NCBI RefSeq assembly: GCF_036511935.1 | Contig: NZ_AP028878.1 | Span: forward strand, 682,001-746,000 | DNA: 64,000 nt | Source: Marinobacter nanhaiticus D15-8W | GTDB taxonomy: Bacteria > Pseudomonadota > Gammaproteobacteria > Pseudomonadales > Oleiphilaceae | Direction of reading: 5' to 3' | In this document: positions 56,823 through 64,000 of the stretch, one piece after another | Layout: every line of letters begins with the position of its first letter | How positions within the stretch are numbered: the stretch's first letter is position 1 | Translations under genes and position numbers: made by a program | Notes under the pieces: generated by a model | What the model was told of the DNA's origin: nothing | Databases searched by the model: none | What the model saw: the letters and a program-made list of their open reading frames with translations, nothing else

Positions 56823-56968
56823 GCGCCCGTCGCCGGGGTCTTGCCGTCGTCTTTCTGGTCCAGCTCGGCCATGCGGTTGTCGAAGAAGCACTTGGCACTG
56901 TAGACAACGCCGAACAGCACTGACAGACCCGCAACTGTGAACAGGGGCGAGGCAACCTCGTAGAGCAT
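56819..56968 (-). CDS. Small single-helix membrane protein
   Basis: A 49-residue protein with one membrane helix (LFTVAGLSVLFGVVYSAKC) and a charged tail (FFDNRMAELDQKDDGKTP). GGAG about eight bases before ATG 56968 favours this start; a longer frame from 57088 (89 residues, with a second hydrophobic stretch) lacks a ribosome site but cannot be excluded. The family is unknown to me. It is convergent with ybfF. Confidence 0.55.
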   Translation of the reverse strand: MLYEVASPLFTVAGLSVLFGVVYSAKCFFDNRMAELDQKDDGKTPATGA

Positions 56969-57193
56969 GAGACCCACTCCGGAATAGGGGGGTCGAGATT
57001 CGCCACCAAGAGGCGAACCGACCAGAAAATGAGCGCCGACGATACTTGACGTCAACAGGCTGAGCAATAAGTGATCGCCCAAGGGCATTCGTCGGGCCGT
57101 TATGCTTTTGGTAGATTGGTTGGAATATGCCCTTCAGGCGGACAGGCGTCTGTTTCATCACGGGGATTTGCGAAGCTGACTTAAGGAGCACCC

Positions 57194-58324
57194 ATGCGCT
57201 GGGTCTATGCGGTCTGTGTTGTGATTTTTCTGGCGATCGGCGGATTTCTCTTTACGCCGTCGCCCGTTGATAGCCGAGCATGGAACCCGCCCGAACCGCC
57301 GCCCCTTGAGGGCGAGCTGGCGCGCAACGAGCTGCTGCAACAGGCGGAGCTGCTGGCTGTGGGCGATGTCTACGGACCGGAAGACGTGGACGTGGACCCC
57401 GCCGGTCGTGTCTATGGCGGCACCCAGGATGGCAAGATCGTCCGTGTCTGGCCCGACGGACGGGTCGAGACTTGGGCGGAAACCGGCGGCCGTCCGCTGG
57501 GTATGGCGTTTGACCGCAACGGCAACCTGATCGTCGCCGACGCCTATAAGGGACTGCTGTCCATCGACCCGCCGTCGGGCACGATCCGCACCCTGTCAAA
57601 AGAGGCCGAGGGCCTGCCCTTTCGTTTTACCGACGACGTGGATATCGGTCCCCGGGGTATGATCTATTTCACCGACGCCAGCTCACGGTTCAATCAGTCC
57701 GAATACATGCTCGACCTCCTGGAAATGCGCCCCCATGGTCGACTGCTGCAGTACAACCCGGCGACGCGCAAGACGGAAGTGCTGCTCAGGGATCTCCATT
57801 TTGCTAATGGTGTCGCGGTCTCTCGGGACGGTAAATTCGTGCTGGTGAACGAAACCTGGAAATACCGCACCCTGAGGTACTGGCTCGGTGGCCCCAAGGC
57901 GGGCTCGGTGGAGGTGTTCGTGGACAACCTGCCGGGCTTCCCCGACGGTATTGCTGCGGACAGCGAAGGTCGCTTCTGGTTGGCCCTGGCCACGACACGC
58001 AATGCGTTCATGGATCGCATCCATCCCTATCCCTGGGTCAAGGAGCAGATTGCCAAGCTGCCGGACAGCCTGAAGCCGCCGCCAGAGGAATACGGGCTGG
58101 TGCTGGCCCTGGACCGCGACGGGAAGATCATCGCCAGCCTGCATGACCCCGGTGGCGCGCACCTGCAGGAAATCACCTCCGTCGAGCCGCACGCAGGGAT
58201 GCTGTATTTCGGCTCACTGCACAATGACCGTATCGGGCGTCTGCCGATGAGCGCGGTGCCCGCCCTGGATGATTTATCCGGCCCGAATGCCGTACCGGAA
58301 CCAAAAAAGGAGCAAACACCGTGA
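57194..58324 (+). CDS. SMP-30/strictosidine synthase-like beta-propeller
   Basis: A 376-residue protein with an N-terminal membrane anchor or signal (VYAVCVVIFLAIGGFLF) and a six-bladed propeller of the strictosidine synthase/APMAP type (GPEDVDVDPAGRVYGGTQDGKIVRV, GRPLGMAFDRNGNLIVADAYKGLL, FTDDVDIGPRGMIYFTDASSRF, LHFANGVAVSRDGKFVLVNET). Family members hydrolyse lactones or esters using a central metal; the substrate here is unknown. AAGGAG supports the ATG. Its stop overlaps the next start by four bases (GTGA). Confidence 0.88.
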   Translation: MRWVYAVCVVIFLAIGGFLFTPSPVDSRAWNPPEPPPLEGELARNELLQQAELLAVGDVYGPEDVDVDPAGRVYGGTQDGKIVRVWPDGRVETWAETGGRPLGMAFDRNGNLIVADAYKGLLSIDPPSGTIRTLSKEAEGLPFRFTDDVDIGPRGMIYFTDASSRFNQSEYMLDLLEMRPHGRLLQYNPATRKTEVLLRDLHFANGVAVSRDGKFVLVNETWKYRTLRYWLGGPKAGSVEVFVDNLPGFPDGIAADSEGRFWLALATTRNAFMDRIHPYPWVKEQIAKLPDSLKPPPEEYGLVLALDRDGKIIASLHDPGGAHLQEITSVEPHAGMLYFGSLHNDRIGRLPMSAVPALDDLSGPNAVPEPKKEQTP

Positions 58325-58779
58325 CAGACGTGCCAGACCTGATCGACTGGGACCTGCCGGGTCCGTTCATCATGCCGATTGTGGTAAAGCCTGAGGACGT
58401 GGACCGGCTGGGGCACGCCAACAATGTGGTGTATGTGCGCTGGTTGGAAGAGGTCAGCTGGGCCCATATCGAGAGTTTGGGTATGACCTGGGATATCCAC
58501 GAGGCAACCGGCCGTGCCATGGCCATCACCCGCACCGAAATCGATTACCTGGCAGCCGCCAACGAAGGTGACCATCTCTTGCTGGGAACCTGGCTGGTGG
58601 ATTTCGATGGTCGCTTTCGCTCGGCACGCCGCTTCCAGTTGATTCGTCAGGACGACGGAAAGTGTCTCGCCCGGGCACTGTCGACGCATGCCTGCGTCGA
58701 TCTCAGGACCCAGCGTCCGGCGCGGGTTCCCAAAGAGTACGGTGAAATTCTCGGTAACGCAGTGATTACGAGTCCTTAA
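58321..58779 (+). CDS. Hotdog-fold acyl-CoA thioesterase
   Basis: A 152-residue thioesterase of the 4HBT/YbgC type. The active-site segment VDRLGHANNVVYVRWLEEVSW carries the usual Asp and Asn-Asn-Tyr features, followed by EIDYLAAANEGD and a YGEIL end. The start is GTG 58321, overlapping the end of the propeller gene (GTGA), so the two are coupled. The acyl substrate is unknown. The next gene is 200 bases downstream. Confidence 0.9.
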   Translation: MTDVPDLIDWDLPGPFIMPIVVKPEDVDRLGHANNVVYVRWLEEVSWAHIESLGMTWDIHEATGRAMAITRTEIDYLAAANEGDHLLLGTWLVDFDGRFRSARRFQLIRQDDGKCLARALSTHACVDLRTQRPARVPKEYGEILGNAVITSP

Positions 58780-58979
58780 GCAGGGACAAGTGCTAGTGTC
58801 CGATGCGCTTGCAGCCGTCGCAGCACCTGGGATGTGCAAGGCAATCCAGGTGTTATTCCGGGATCATGTATTTCTGCTAGTCTTCTTTCAAACCCGGTTC
58901 GGCACATACGCCGGCCTGGTTCATTTCCGACATCGTTCAACCGTCAGTCATGGATAGCCATCAGCTGTGGAGAGCCATC

Positions 58980-59933
58980 ATGCGTCACATCGTCTATGAA
59001 CAGTTCGGTGAGGCCGACGTGCTGAAACTGGTCGAGTCCGACCAGCCGACGCCCTCGGCGAACCAGGTGTGTGTCCGTGTGGCGGGCGCCGGTCTCAACC
59101 CCATTGACTGGAAAACCCGCAAAGGTCTCGGGTTTGCCGCCCAGCAGATCAAGGATCGGCTACCGTGGACGCCTGGCTACGATCTTGCCGGCACGGTGAT
59201 CGAAGTGGGCGATGACGTCACCACGCTATCCGCTGGCGATCGGGTGATGGGAATGATCGGTTTTCCCGGGGCGGGTGGCGGTTATGCCGATTATGCCTTG
59301 GCACGGGAGGATGAACTGATCATCGTGCCCGAGGAGATGGACCTGGTCTCGGCGGGTGGACTCCCCCTGGCGGCACTGACCGCCTGGCAGGGACTGTTCG
59401 AGATGGCCGGGCTAAAGCCCGAGGACAAGGTCTTGATCCATGCCGGCGCTGGCGGCGTGGGACACTTGGCTATCCAGTTCGCCAAGGCAAGGGGTGCCCA
59501 TGTCATTGCTACCGCCTCAGCCTCGAACGCGGATTTCCTGGCAACCCTGGGCGCCGACGAAGTGATCGACTACACCTGTGATGATTTTGTGGATGCGTGC
59601 TACGGACTGGATGTCGTGCTCGATCTGGTGGGCGGTGAAACCGGCCATCGCTCCCTGCATACCCTCGCCGAACATGGCGTGCTGGTGACTATCCCCACGG
59701 TCACTGCCGATCCGATCATTACCGCTGCGGAAAATATGGGGCTCCGGGCCCACGGCATGACCGTGCGACCGGACGTGTTCCACCTGGAGGAAATCGCCGA
59801 GCTGATCGAGGATGGCGACGTGCGGCTGCATGTTGATGAGACATTCCCCCTGGCCCATGCGGTTGCGGCACACCAGAAGCTGGAAGCCGGCCACGTCCGG
59901 GGCAAGCTCGTGCTGGACTGCCAGGCACGATAG
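58980..59933 (+). CDS. NADPH:quinone oxidoreductase (zinc-free MDR)
   Basis: A 317-residue medium-chain reductase. The catalytic domain (RHIVYEQFGEADVLKLVES, LNPIDWKTRKG) lacks zinc ligands, and the Rossmann motif is HAGAGGVGHLAIQFAKARGAHVIATAS. It resembles quinone or enoyl reductases of the QOR type. ATG 58980 is favoured by GGAG eight bases before it; ATG 58950 would add ten residues. A hairpin follows the stop at 59934-59960. Confidence 0.92.
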   Translation: MRHIVYEQFGEADVLKLVESDQPTPSANQVCVRVAGAGLNPIDWKTRKGLGFAAQQIKDRLPWTPGYDLAGTVIEVGDDVTTLSAGDRVMGMIGFPGAGGGYADYALAREDELIIVPEEMDLVSAGGLPLAALTAWQGLFEMAGLKPEDKVLIHAGAGGVGHLAIQFAKARGAHVIATASASNADFLATLGADEVIDYTCDDFVDACYGLDVVLDLVGGETGHRSLHTLAEHGVLVTIPTVTADPIITAAENMGLRAHGMTVRPDVFHLEEIAELIEDGDVRLHVDETFPLAHAVAAHQKLEAGHVRGKLVLDCQAR

Positions 59934-59960
59934 ACGAGGCTCCCCAGGCCTGGGGCTCGT
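59934..59960. terminator. Hairpin between converging genes
   Basis: ACGAG pairs with CTCGT, enclosing CCCCAGG/CCTGGGG with a three-base bulge. No T-run; placed directly between the reductase stop and the antiporter stop. Confidence 0.4.
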
Positions 59961-59962
59961 CT

Positions 59963-61822
59963 TCAGGCCTGGGCGGTCGTGGCGCCGGTCGGCTGTTCTG
60001 GCCCGGCTTCTTTCTCTTTACGTTCCTTCGGTTTCTGCGGCGGAACCAGGCTCACCAGTACCCAACCCTTCTCCGGCTTGAGATTGTTCTCCGCGGTCAC
60101 GGCGTAAATGCGTTCCCGTGGATCGATCACGAACAGCACGATGGCCTGATGCTCGTATTGGTTCTGGAAGTTCTCGTAGGTGAACGCTTCGCTGAGCTGC
60201 GTGGTCTTCACCGTGTAACCTTTGCTCACCATGCTGGCCAGCTTGGCGTAGCTCATGTCGCCGAACAAGCCGCGGGTCTGCTGGATCTTCTCCGCAGTCT
60301 GGTGGCGGGCCTTCTGGTCCTGATCGCCCTCGGACAGGCTGTAAACGCTGCCGTTGCCGAACCAGTCGAGGAAGTGATATGTCGCCAGTGAGTTGAGCTG
60401 CTTATAGGGCGAGATCACAAGCAGGTTGCCGATGCCGGTCAGATCCAGGTGGGTGGAGGCATGCTCCGATACCGGGTTGCCGAAGTACACCTGCAGGTTA
60501 TCCATGCGAGCCTGGCGTACGTTTTCCCAGTTGGTATCGGTCAAGACCACCGGTACTTCCACCTTCTGCAGTGCCTGGCCGATCTGGCGGGCGACACTGT
60601 TGGCCCCGAGGATCAGGAAGCCATAGTCCGCGGGCTCCGCCACCTTGAGCAGACGCGCCACCGGCCGTGCCGTAAGACTCTGCAGTGTGACGGTGGTGAT
60701 GATTACCATGAACACCAGCGGTACCAGCACGCCGGCGCTTTCGTAGCCGATGTTTTGCAGCTGGAAGGCAAACAACGCGGACACTGCAGCAGCAACGATA
60801 CCCCGCGGCGCGACCCAGCTCAGGAAAAGCTTCTCCCGCCAGTTCAGGGTCGTGCCGATCGCCGAGAGGAAGATACTCGCCGGTCGCGCCACCAACAGCA
60901 ACGCGATCAGCACGACCACCAGACCCCAGCCCAGTTCGGCAATGGCGGAGAATTCCACCCGTGCGGCAAGGATAATGAACAGGGCGGAAATCAAAAGGAC
61001 GCTCAGGGATTCCTTGAATTCCAGGATACTCTCGATCGGTACCTGCTTCATATTGGCCATCCAGATCCCCATCACCGTGACGGTCAGCAGACCGGATTCG
61101 TGGGCCATCTCGTTGGATAGGGCATAGACGCCAAGCATAAAGGTGAGTGTGCCGGCATTGTGCAGGTATTGCGGAACCAGGTGCTTGCGTAGGGCAATGC
61201 CGGTGAGCCAGCCGGCGGCGGCTCCCAGGATGGTGCCGATGGCGATCGTCTTGCCGAAGATGTAGAGGGAATGGCCGAAAACGTTGCCCTGGCCCCAGGA
61301 GACGATCCCCTCGAACACCAGGACCGCGAGCAAGGCGCCCACCGGGTCGATGATAATCCCTTCCCAGCGCAGGATGTTGGCCAGCTTGGCCGCAGGTTTG
61401 ACGGTGCGTAGCAGCGGTGCGATGACCGTGGGGCCGGTCACCACTGAAATGGCGCCGAACAGCAAGGCGACCTCCCACGATATATCGAGCGCCCAGCGTG
61501 CGGCCAGCGTACCCACAGCCCAGGTGACAAGCGATCCCACCGGCACAAGGTTGCGGACCATCTTGCCATGGCCCTTTATCTCGGCGTAGTCGAGGGTGAG
61601 GCTGCCTTCGAATAGAATGACGGCCACCGCCAGGGATACCAGCGGGAACAACAAGTCACCGAAAAGGAGTTGGGGCTCCAGCCAGTTAAGGAGTGGACCG
61701 GCGGCAATACCGCCCGCAAGCAGGAACAGGATGGCAGGCATACGCACTCGCCAGGCCAGCCATTGGCAAAACAGGGACAGTACGCCGATGCTCGCGAGTA
61801 GGAGGACGATGTTCTCTGACAT
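59963..61822 (-). CDS. CPA1-type Na+/H+ or K+/H+ antiporter with TrkA-N domain
   Basis: A 619-residue inner-membrane antiporter with about 12 helices. The ion-binding region is suggested by VAVILFEGSLTLDY and the Asp in the IIIDPVGALLAVLVFEG helix. A cytoplasmic TrkA-N-like domain (about 415-520, FLILGANSVARQIGQAL) can bind NAD(H) and gate transport. A charged, Pro-rich tail of 25 residues ends the protein. Which ion it moves cannot be told. The start at 61822 fits the first helix. It lies downstream of tcdA on the same strand, 126 bases apart. Confidence 0.93.
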   Translation of the reverse strand: MSENIVLLLASIGVLSLFCQWLAWRVRMPAILFLLAGGIAAGPLLNWLEPQLLFGDLLFPLVSLAVAVILFEGSLTLDYAEIKGHGKMVRNLVPVGSLVTWAVGTLAARWALDISWEVALLFGAISVVTGPTVIAPLLRTVKPAAKLANILRWEGIIIDPVGALLAVLVFEGIVSWGQGNVFGHSLYIFGKTIAIGTILGAAAGWLTGIALRKHLVPQYLHNAGTLTFMLGVYALSNEMAHESGLLTVTVMGIWMANMKQVPIESILEFKESLSVLLISALFIILAARVEFSAIAELGWGLVVVLIALLLVARPASIFLSAIGTTLNWREKLFLSWVAPRGIVAAAVSALFAFQLQNIGYESAGVLVPLVFMVIITTVTLQSLTARPVARLLKVAEPADYGFLILGANSVARQIGQALQKVEVPVVLTDTNWENVRQARMDNLQVYFGNPVSEHASTHLDLTGIGNLLVISPYKQLNSLATYHFLDWFGNGSVYSLSEGDQDQKARHQTAEKIQQTRGLFGDMSYAKLASMVSKGYTVKTTQLSEAFTYENFQNQYEHQAIVLFVIDPRERIYAVTAENNLKPEKGWVLVSLVPPQKPKERKEKEAGPEQPTGATTAQA

Positions 61823-61948
61823 AGAGGGGGCGGTCCATTTCCGATGGATCGATCAAGTCGTTTTTACGTTGGGTCAAGTCTGGCTGCCGTAGCGTCAGCC
61901 ACGCCTTGTGGGTATCCATACCGCAACAGCGACATACGCTACAGGGCG

Positions 61949-62755
61949 TTACTCGGATGCCGTATCCCGGGCCTTCCTGGCGAGACGGTTGAGCAGGCGC
62001 GAGGCGGCCACGAAGCCGAATGTGGCTGTAACCGGACTGGCTGCACCAAAGCCGGTGGCGCAATCCAGGCGCACCGGGCCGTCGGTATCCGGCTTCTGCA
62101 GGCAGACTTCACCGTCTTCCGCAGGATACGTGAGCTGCTCTAGCGAGTATACGGCCTCGATGCCGAAACGGCGCTTGGGATTGCGGGAGAAATTATATTC
62201 CCGACGCAAGAGGTTGCGGACTTTCGCCAACAAAGGATCCTGGGTTGTGCGGCTCAGGTCGGCCACCTGAATCTGGGTGGGATCCATCTGTCCACCGGCG
62301 CCGCCGGCACAGACCATGGGGATCTTGCGCCGTTTACAGTGGGCAATCAGGGCGGCTTTGGCCTTGACGCTATCGATGGCGTCCACCACGCCCGCCAGAT
62401 CCTCGCTCAATAGATCCGCCGCGTTCTTGGGGGTCAGGAAGCCGAAATGGATATCCACCTGCATCGCTGGATTGATGTTCTTCAGGCGCTGGGCCATGAC
62501 ATCGGTCTTGGTCCGGCCGTATTCGCCGGTCAGCGCATGCAGTTGGCGATTAGTGTTCGACACGCACACATCGTCCATGTCGATCAGGGTGATCCGGCCA
62601 ACGCCACTGCGCGCCAGGGCTTCAGCCGCCCAGGAACCGACGCCGCCCAGGCCAACCACTGCCATATGAGCCTGGCGAAAAGCTTTCAGCGCACGTCGAC
62701 CGTAGAGCCGTTCGATGCCGCCAAAGCGGAAGCTGTAATCGTCGGTGTCCATCAT
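61949..62755 (-). CDS. tcdA: tRNA threonylcarbamoyladenosine dehydratase
   Basis: A 268-residue ThiF/E1-like enzyme of the TcdA (CsdL) family, which cyclises t6A at position 37 of tRNAs that read ANN codons. The nucleotide-binding VVGLGGVGSWAAEALARSG, the DMDDVCVSNTNRQ segment and the second-half GGAGGQMDPT motif identify it. Two Met codons at the start leave one residue of uncertainty. Its partner csdE is not in the window. The 616 bases upstream hold a family B repeat and a candidate RNA gene. Confidence 0.95.
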   Translation of the reverse strand: MMDTDDYSFRFGGIERLYGRRALKAFRQAHMAVVGLGGVGSWAAEALARSGVGRITLIDMDDVCVSNTNRQLHALTGEYGRTKTDVMAQRLKNINPAMQVDIHFGFLTPKNAADLLSEDLAGVVDAIDSVKAKAALIAHCKRRKIPMVCAGGAGGQMDPTQIQVADLSRTTQDPLLAKVRNLLRREYNFSRNPKRRFGIEAVYSLEQLTYPAEDGEVCLQKPDTDGPVRLDCATGFGAASPVTATFGFVAASRLLNRLARKARDTASE

Positions 62756-62938
62756 TGGTTCCCCAGGCGACCTGGCGCCACGCAGTCTTCAGATGGAGCG
62801 GATTGTACCTGACACGCCGGCTGAAACCATGGCTGGCGGGTACGTGCAAACCGGGACGATGTGTACGAGACAGGAAGGGCAAATAAAAAAGGTTCATTGC
62901 GGATTAGGGGGACAGGAGGCCAGGAGTCGTAAGAGCAT

Positions 62939-63035
62939 GGGCACCTCCGGTGCCTCAGAAGCTAAAGCATCTGCTACACGCTCGAGTTATCTGGGAAATG
63001 TAGCCGACGCTTCAGCTTCGGTGCAGCCCGCCGGG
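62939..63035. repeat. Family B palindromic repeat, copy 2
   Basis: About 97 bp, starting GGGCACCTCCGGTGCCTCAG and ending GCAGCCCGCCGGG. It aligns to the reverse complement of 30330-30425 with about 12 differences, mostly in the unpaired centre. The arms around CTCGAGTTA form a long stem. Confidence 0.8.
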
Positions 63036-63095
63036 CTGTCCTTTCCCGGAATGGCTTCCCGTTACACGGATTTCCGCTAAAGTGAGGTGAGCCAT

Positions 63096-63122
63096 AAAAA
63101 AGCCACGCCAAAAGGCGTGGCT
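63096..63122 (-). terminator. Rho-independent terminator, minus strand
   Basis: AGCCACGCC and GGCGTGGCT form a perfect 9-bp stem with a 4-base loop. On the minus strand it is followed by six T, while on the plus strand there is no T-run, so it ends a minus-strand transcript. Confidence 0.88.
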
Positions 63123-63190
63123 GGACAAGCAAGAAGGCCTTTGCCCCCTGAGGGCGCAAGCCTGACTAGTTCAGAGACACTAATCAACAC
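63096..63190 (-). ncRNA. Candidate structured small RNA
   Basis: Reading the minus strand, three hairpins lie in tandem. The first (63185-63164) pairs GATTAGT with ACTAGTC through an 8-base loop. The second (63163-63135) pairs AGGC, TTGC and CCC with GGG, GCAA and GCCT with small bulges. The third is the terminator at 63122-63096. No protein gene lies upstream on that strand within 250 bases, so an sRNA of about 100 nt is the simplest reading. The 5' end is not defined: TTGACC boxes at 63260-63255 and 63229-63224 could be -35 elements, but no clear -10 follows. It does not match 6S, SRP or tmRNA as I know them. Confidence 0.55.
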
Positions 63191-63371
63191 CACTTATTCT
63201 CCAGATTCCCGCGTTGGACAGAAGGTCAAAATCAGACAGATATCGGTCATTTTCGGTCAACGGTCCGCTAACCATCCTTCGCCTCTCTTTTCAGGCGGGA
63301 GTCCACCCCGAACCGGCGCGCGTATGCATTGAAACCTGCTATCAACGTCCAAGGGGTAATGCATGCAATAG

Positions 63372-64000
63372 ATGGTTATTGCCGGTGTCAGCGGCGGAAT
63401 CGGTCGAGCCCTGGCCGAAAATGCGTTGGAGGGTGGTCGTTGGCAAGTGCTGGGTCTGTGCCGGAATCCGGAAAAACAGAGCGGTTGGGCCGAAGCCTGG
63501 GGCGACCGCCTCGAACTCCTGCCTTGGGACGCCCTGGAGGATCGTGCCCGCCTCGACCAAACCTTTGCAGGGCAAATACAGGAGGGGTTTTCGGTCGATG
63601 GTCTGATCTACGCTGCTGGCGTGCTTCATGGTGAGGGCCTTGCGCCCGAGAAGCGACTGGAAGACCTTGATGGGGCCAGCCTGGCGCGTGCCTTCCAGAT
63701 CAATGCCTCTGCCTTCCCCTTATTGGTCCGGTCGCTGATGCCCTGGATGCGCCACCGCGACCTGAAACGGATAATGGCGATATCGGCCAAGGTCGGCTCC
63801 ATCAGCGACAATGGTTTCGGCGGCTGGTATGCCTACCGGGCATCCAAGGCGGCATTGAATATGCTGGTCCGCAACCTTTCGATCGAACTGCCGCGCCGGA
63901 TCCGGCCGGTCACCTGCGCTGCGGTCCATCCGGGCACGACGCTGACGGCGCTGAGCGAGCCATTCCAGCAATCCCTCGCCCAATTGGAAGTCCATAAGCC
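63372..64000 (+). CDS. Short-chain dehydrogenase/reductase (3' end cut by the window)
   Basis: The first 209 residues of an SDR of the CsgA-like group. The cofactor site is GVSGGIG near residue 5, followed by an AAG loop (LIYAAGVLH), the catalytic Ser in AISAKVGS, and Tyr155-x-x-x-Lys159 (YRASK). The frame is open to the edge, so a short C-terminal part is missing. ATG 63372 directly follows a TAG stop; the best ribosome site, AAGGGG at 63351-63356, is 15 bases away and better placed for a two-codon frame (Met-Gln-stop) at 63363. The N-terminus is unusually short, with only three residues before the Gly-rich loop. Confidence 0.85.
   Translation, partial: MVIAGVSGGIGRALAENALEGGRWQVLGLCRNPEKQSGWAEAWGDRLELLPWDALEDRARLDQTFAGQIQEGFSVDGLIYAAGVLHGEGLAPEKRLEDLDGASLARAFQINASAFPLLVRSLMPWMRHRDLKRIMAISAKVGSISDNGFGGWYAYRASKAALNMLVRNLSIELPRRIRPVTCAAVHPGTTLTALSEPFQQSLAQLEVHK

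Larger units (their letters stand above)
62756..63371. other. Large intergenic region between tcdA and the SDR gene
   Basis: 616 bp without a protein gene I can support. It contains the family B repeat at 62939-63035, the candidate minus-strand RNA at 63096-63190, and a ribosome-binding-site-like AAGGGG at 63351-63356. Short minus-strand frames overlap the hairpins and are rejected. Confidence 0.5.

Noticed and set aside
63000..63159. Minus-strand short frames over the repeat and terminator
   Set aside because: They run through the hairpins of the candidate RNA and have no ribosome site; an RNA explains the terminator better.

Overview
The window reads as a core-chromosome segment of a Gammaproteobacterium, most like Marinobacter or a close relative of Pseudomonas. 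The pointers are the conserved order rsd / dsbB / hemY-hemX-hemD-hemC / algR-algZ / argH / class I cyaA / lptM-lysA-dapF-DUF484-xerC that I know from Pseudomonas-type chromosomes, the proteobacterial-type GshA, Rmf, the TIGR02444 and DUF2789 families, and high-GC coding sequence. The genus is an inference; no rRNA or tRNA gene is present to settle it. I see no prophage, CRISPR array, transposase or defence island.

Layout. 1-6.5 kb: a GGDEF-EAL protein, tex, gshA, rmf. 6.5-14 kb: a FliL-like protein, dsbB, rsd, a Mip/FkpA-type isomerase, two small conserved proteins, an ABC-F ATPase (yheS) whose predicted mRNA may be leaderless, and ppx. 14.3-18 kb: trxA and molybdenum-cofactor genes (mobA facing moaB-moeA-moaD-moaE). 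18.3-22.3 kb: rho with a long leader, then ubiD with a ferredoxin-type flavin reductase. 22.5-30.3 kb: the hem operon, the AlgZ/AlgR two-component system and argH. 30.5-42 kb: a PAS-GGDEF-EAL protein with degenerate active sites facing away from cyaA, the lptM-lysA-dapF-DUF484-xerC operon and a diguanylate cyclase. 42-55 kb: a more variable stretch with a BvgS-type hybrid kinase, several proteins of unknown function, a PlpD-like type Vd patatin autotransporter, a lipoprotein, GntR and AraC regulators, cardiolipin synthase, a PilZ protein and an unlisted 30-residue micro-gene with its own strong ribosome binding site and terminator. 55-64 kb: household enzymes (YbfF-like esterase, thioesterase, quinone reductase), a CPA1 antiporter, tcdA, a candidate structured small RNA, and an SDR gene cut by the window edge.

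How it fits together. Signalling genes are unusually many: two GGDEF-EAL proteins (one probably active, one probably a receptor), one diguanylate cyclase with an inhibition site, a PilZ protein, adenylate cyclase, AlgZ/AlgR and an orphan hybrid kinase. Envelope functions recur (DsbB, FKBP isomerase, LptM, cardiolipin synthase, type Vd secretion).

Between genes I found three families of dispersed palindromic repeats. Family A (73-92 bp) has three copies near 9.4, 14.1 and 48.0 kb; family B (about 96 bp) has two copies near 30.4 and 63.0 kb; a third type is one large hairpin near 22.4 kb. The most novel-looking items are the 30-residue micro-gene at 54.5 kb and the three-hairpin minus-strand RNA at 63.1 kb.
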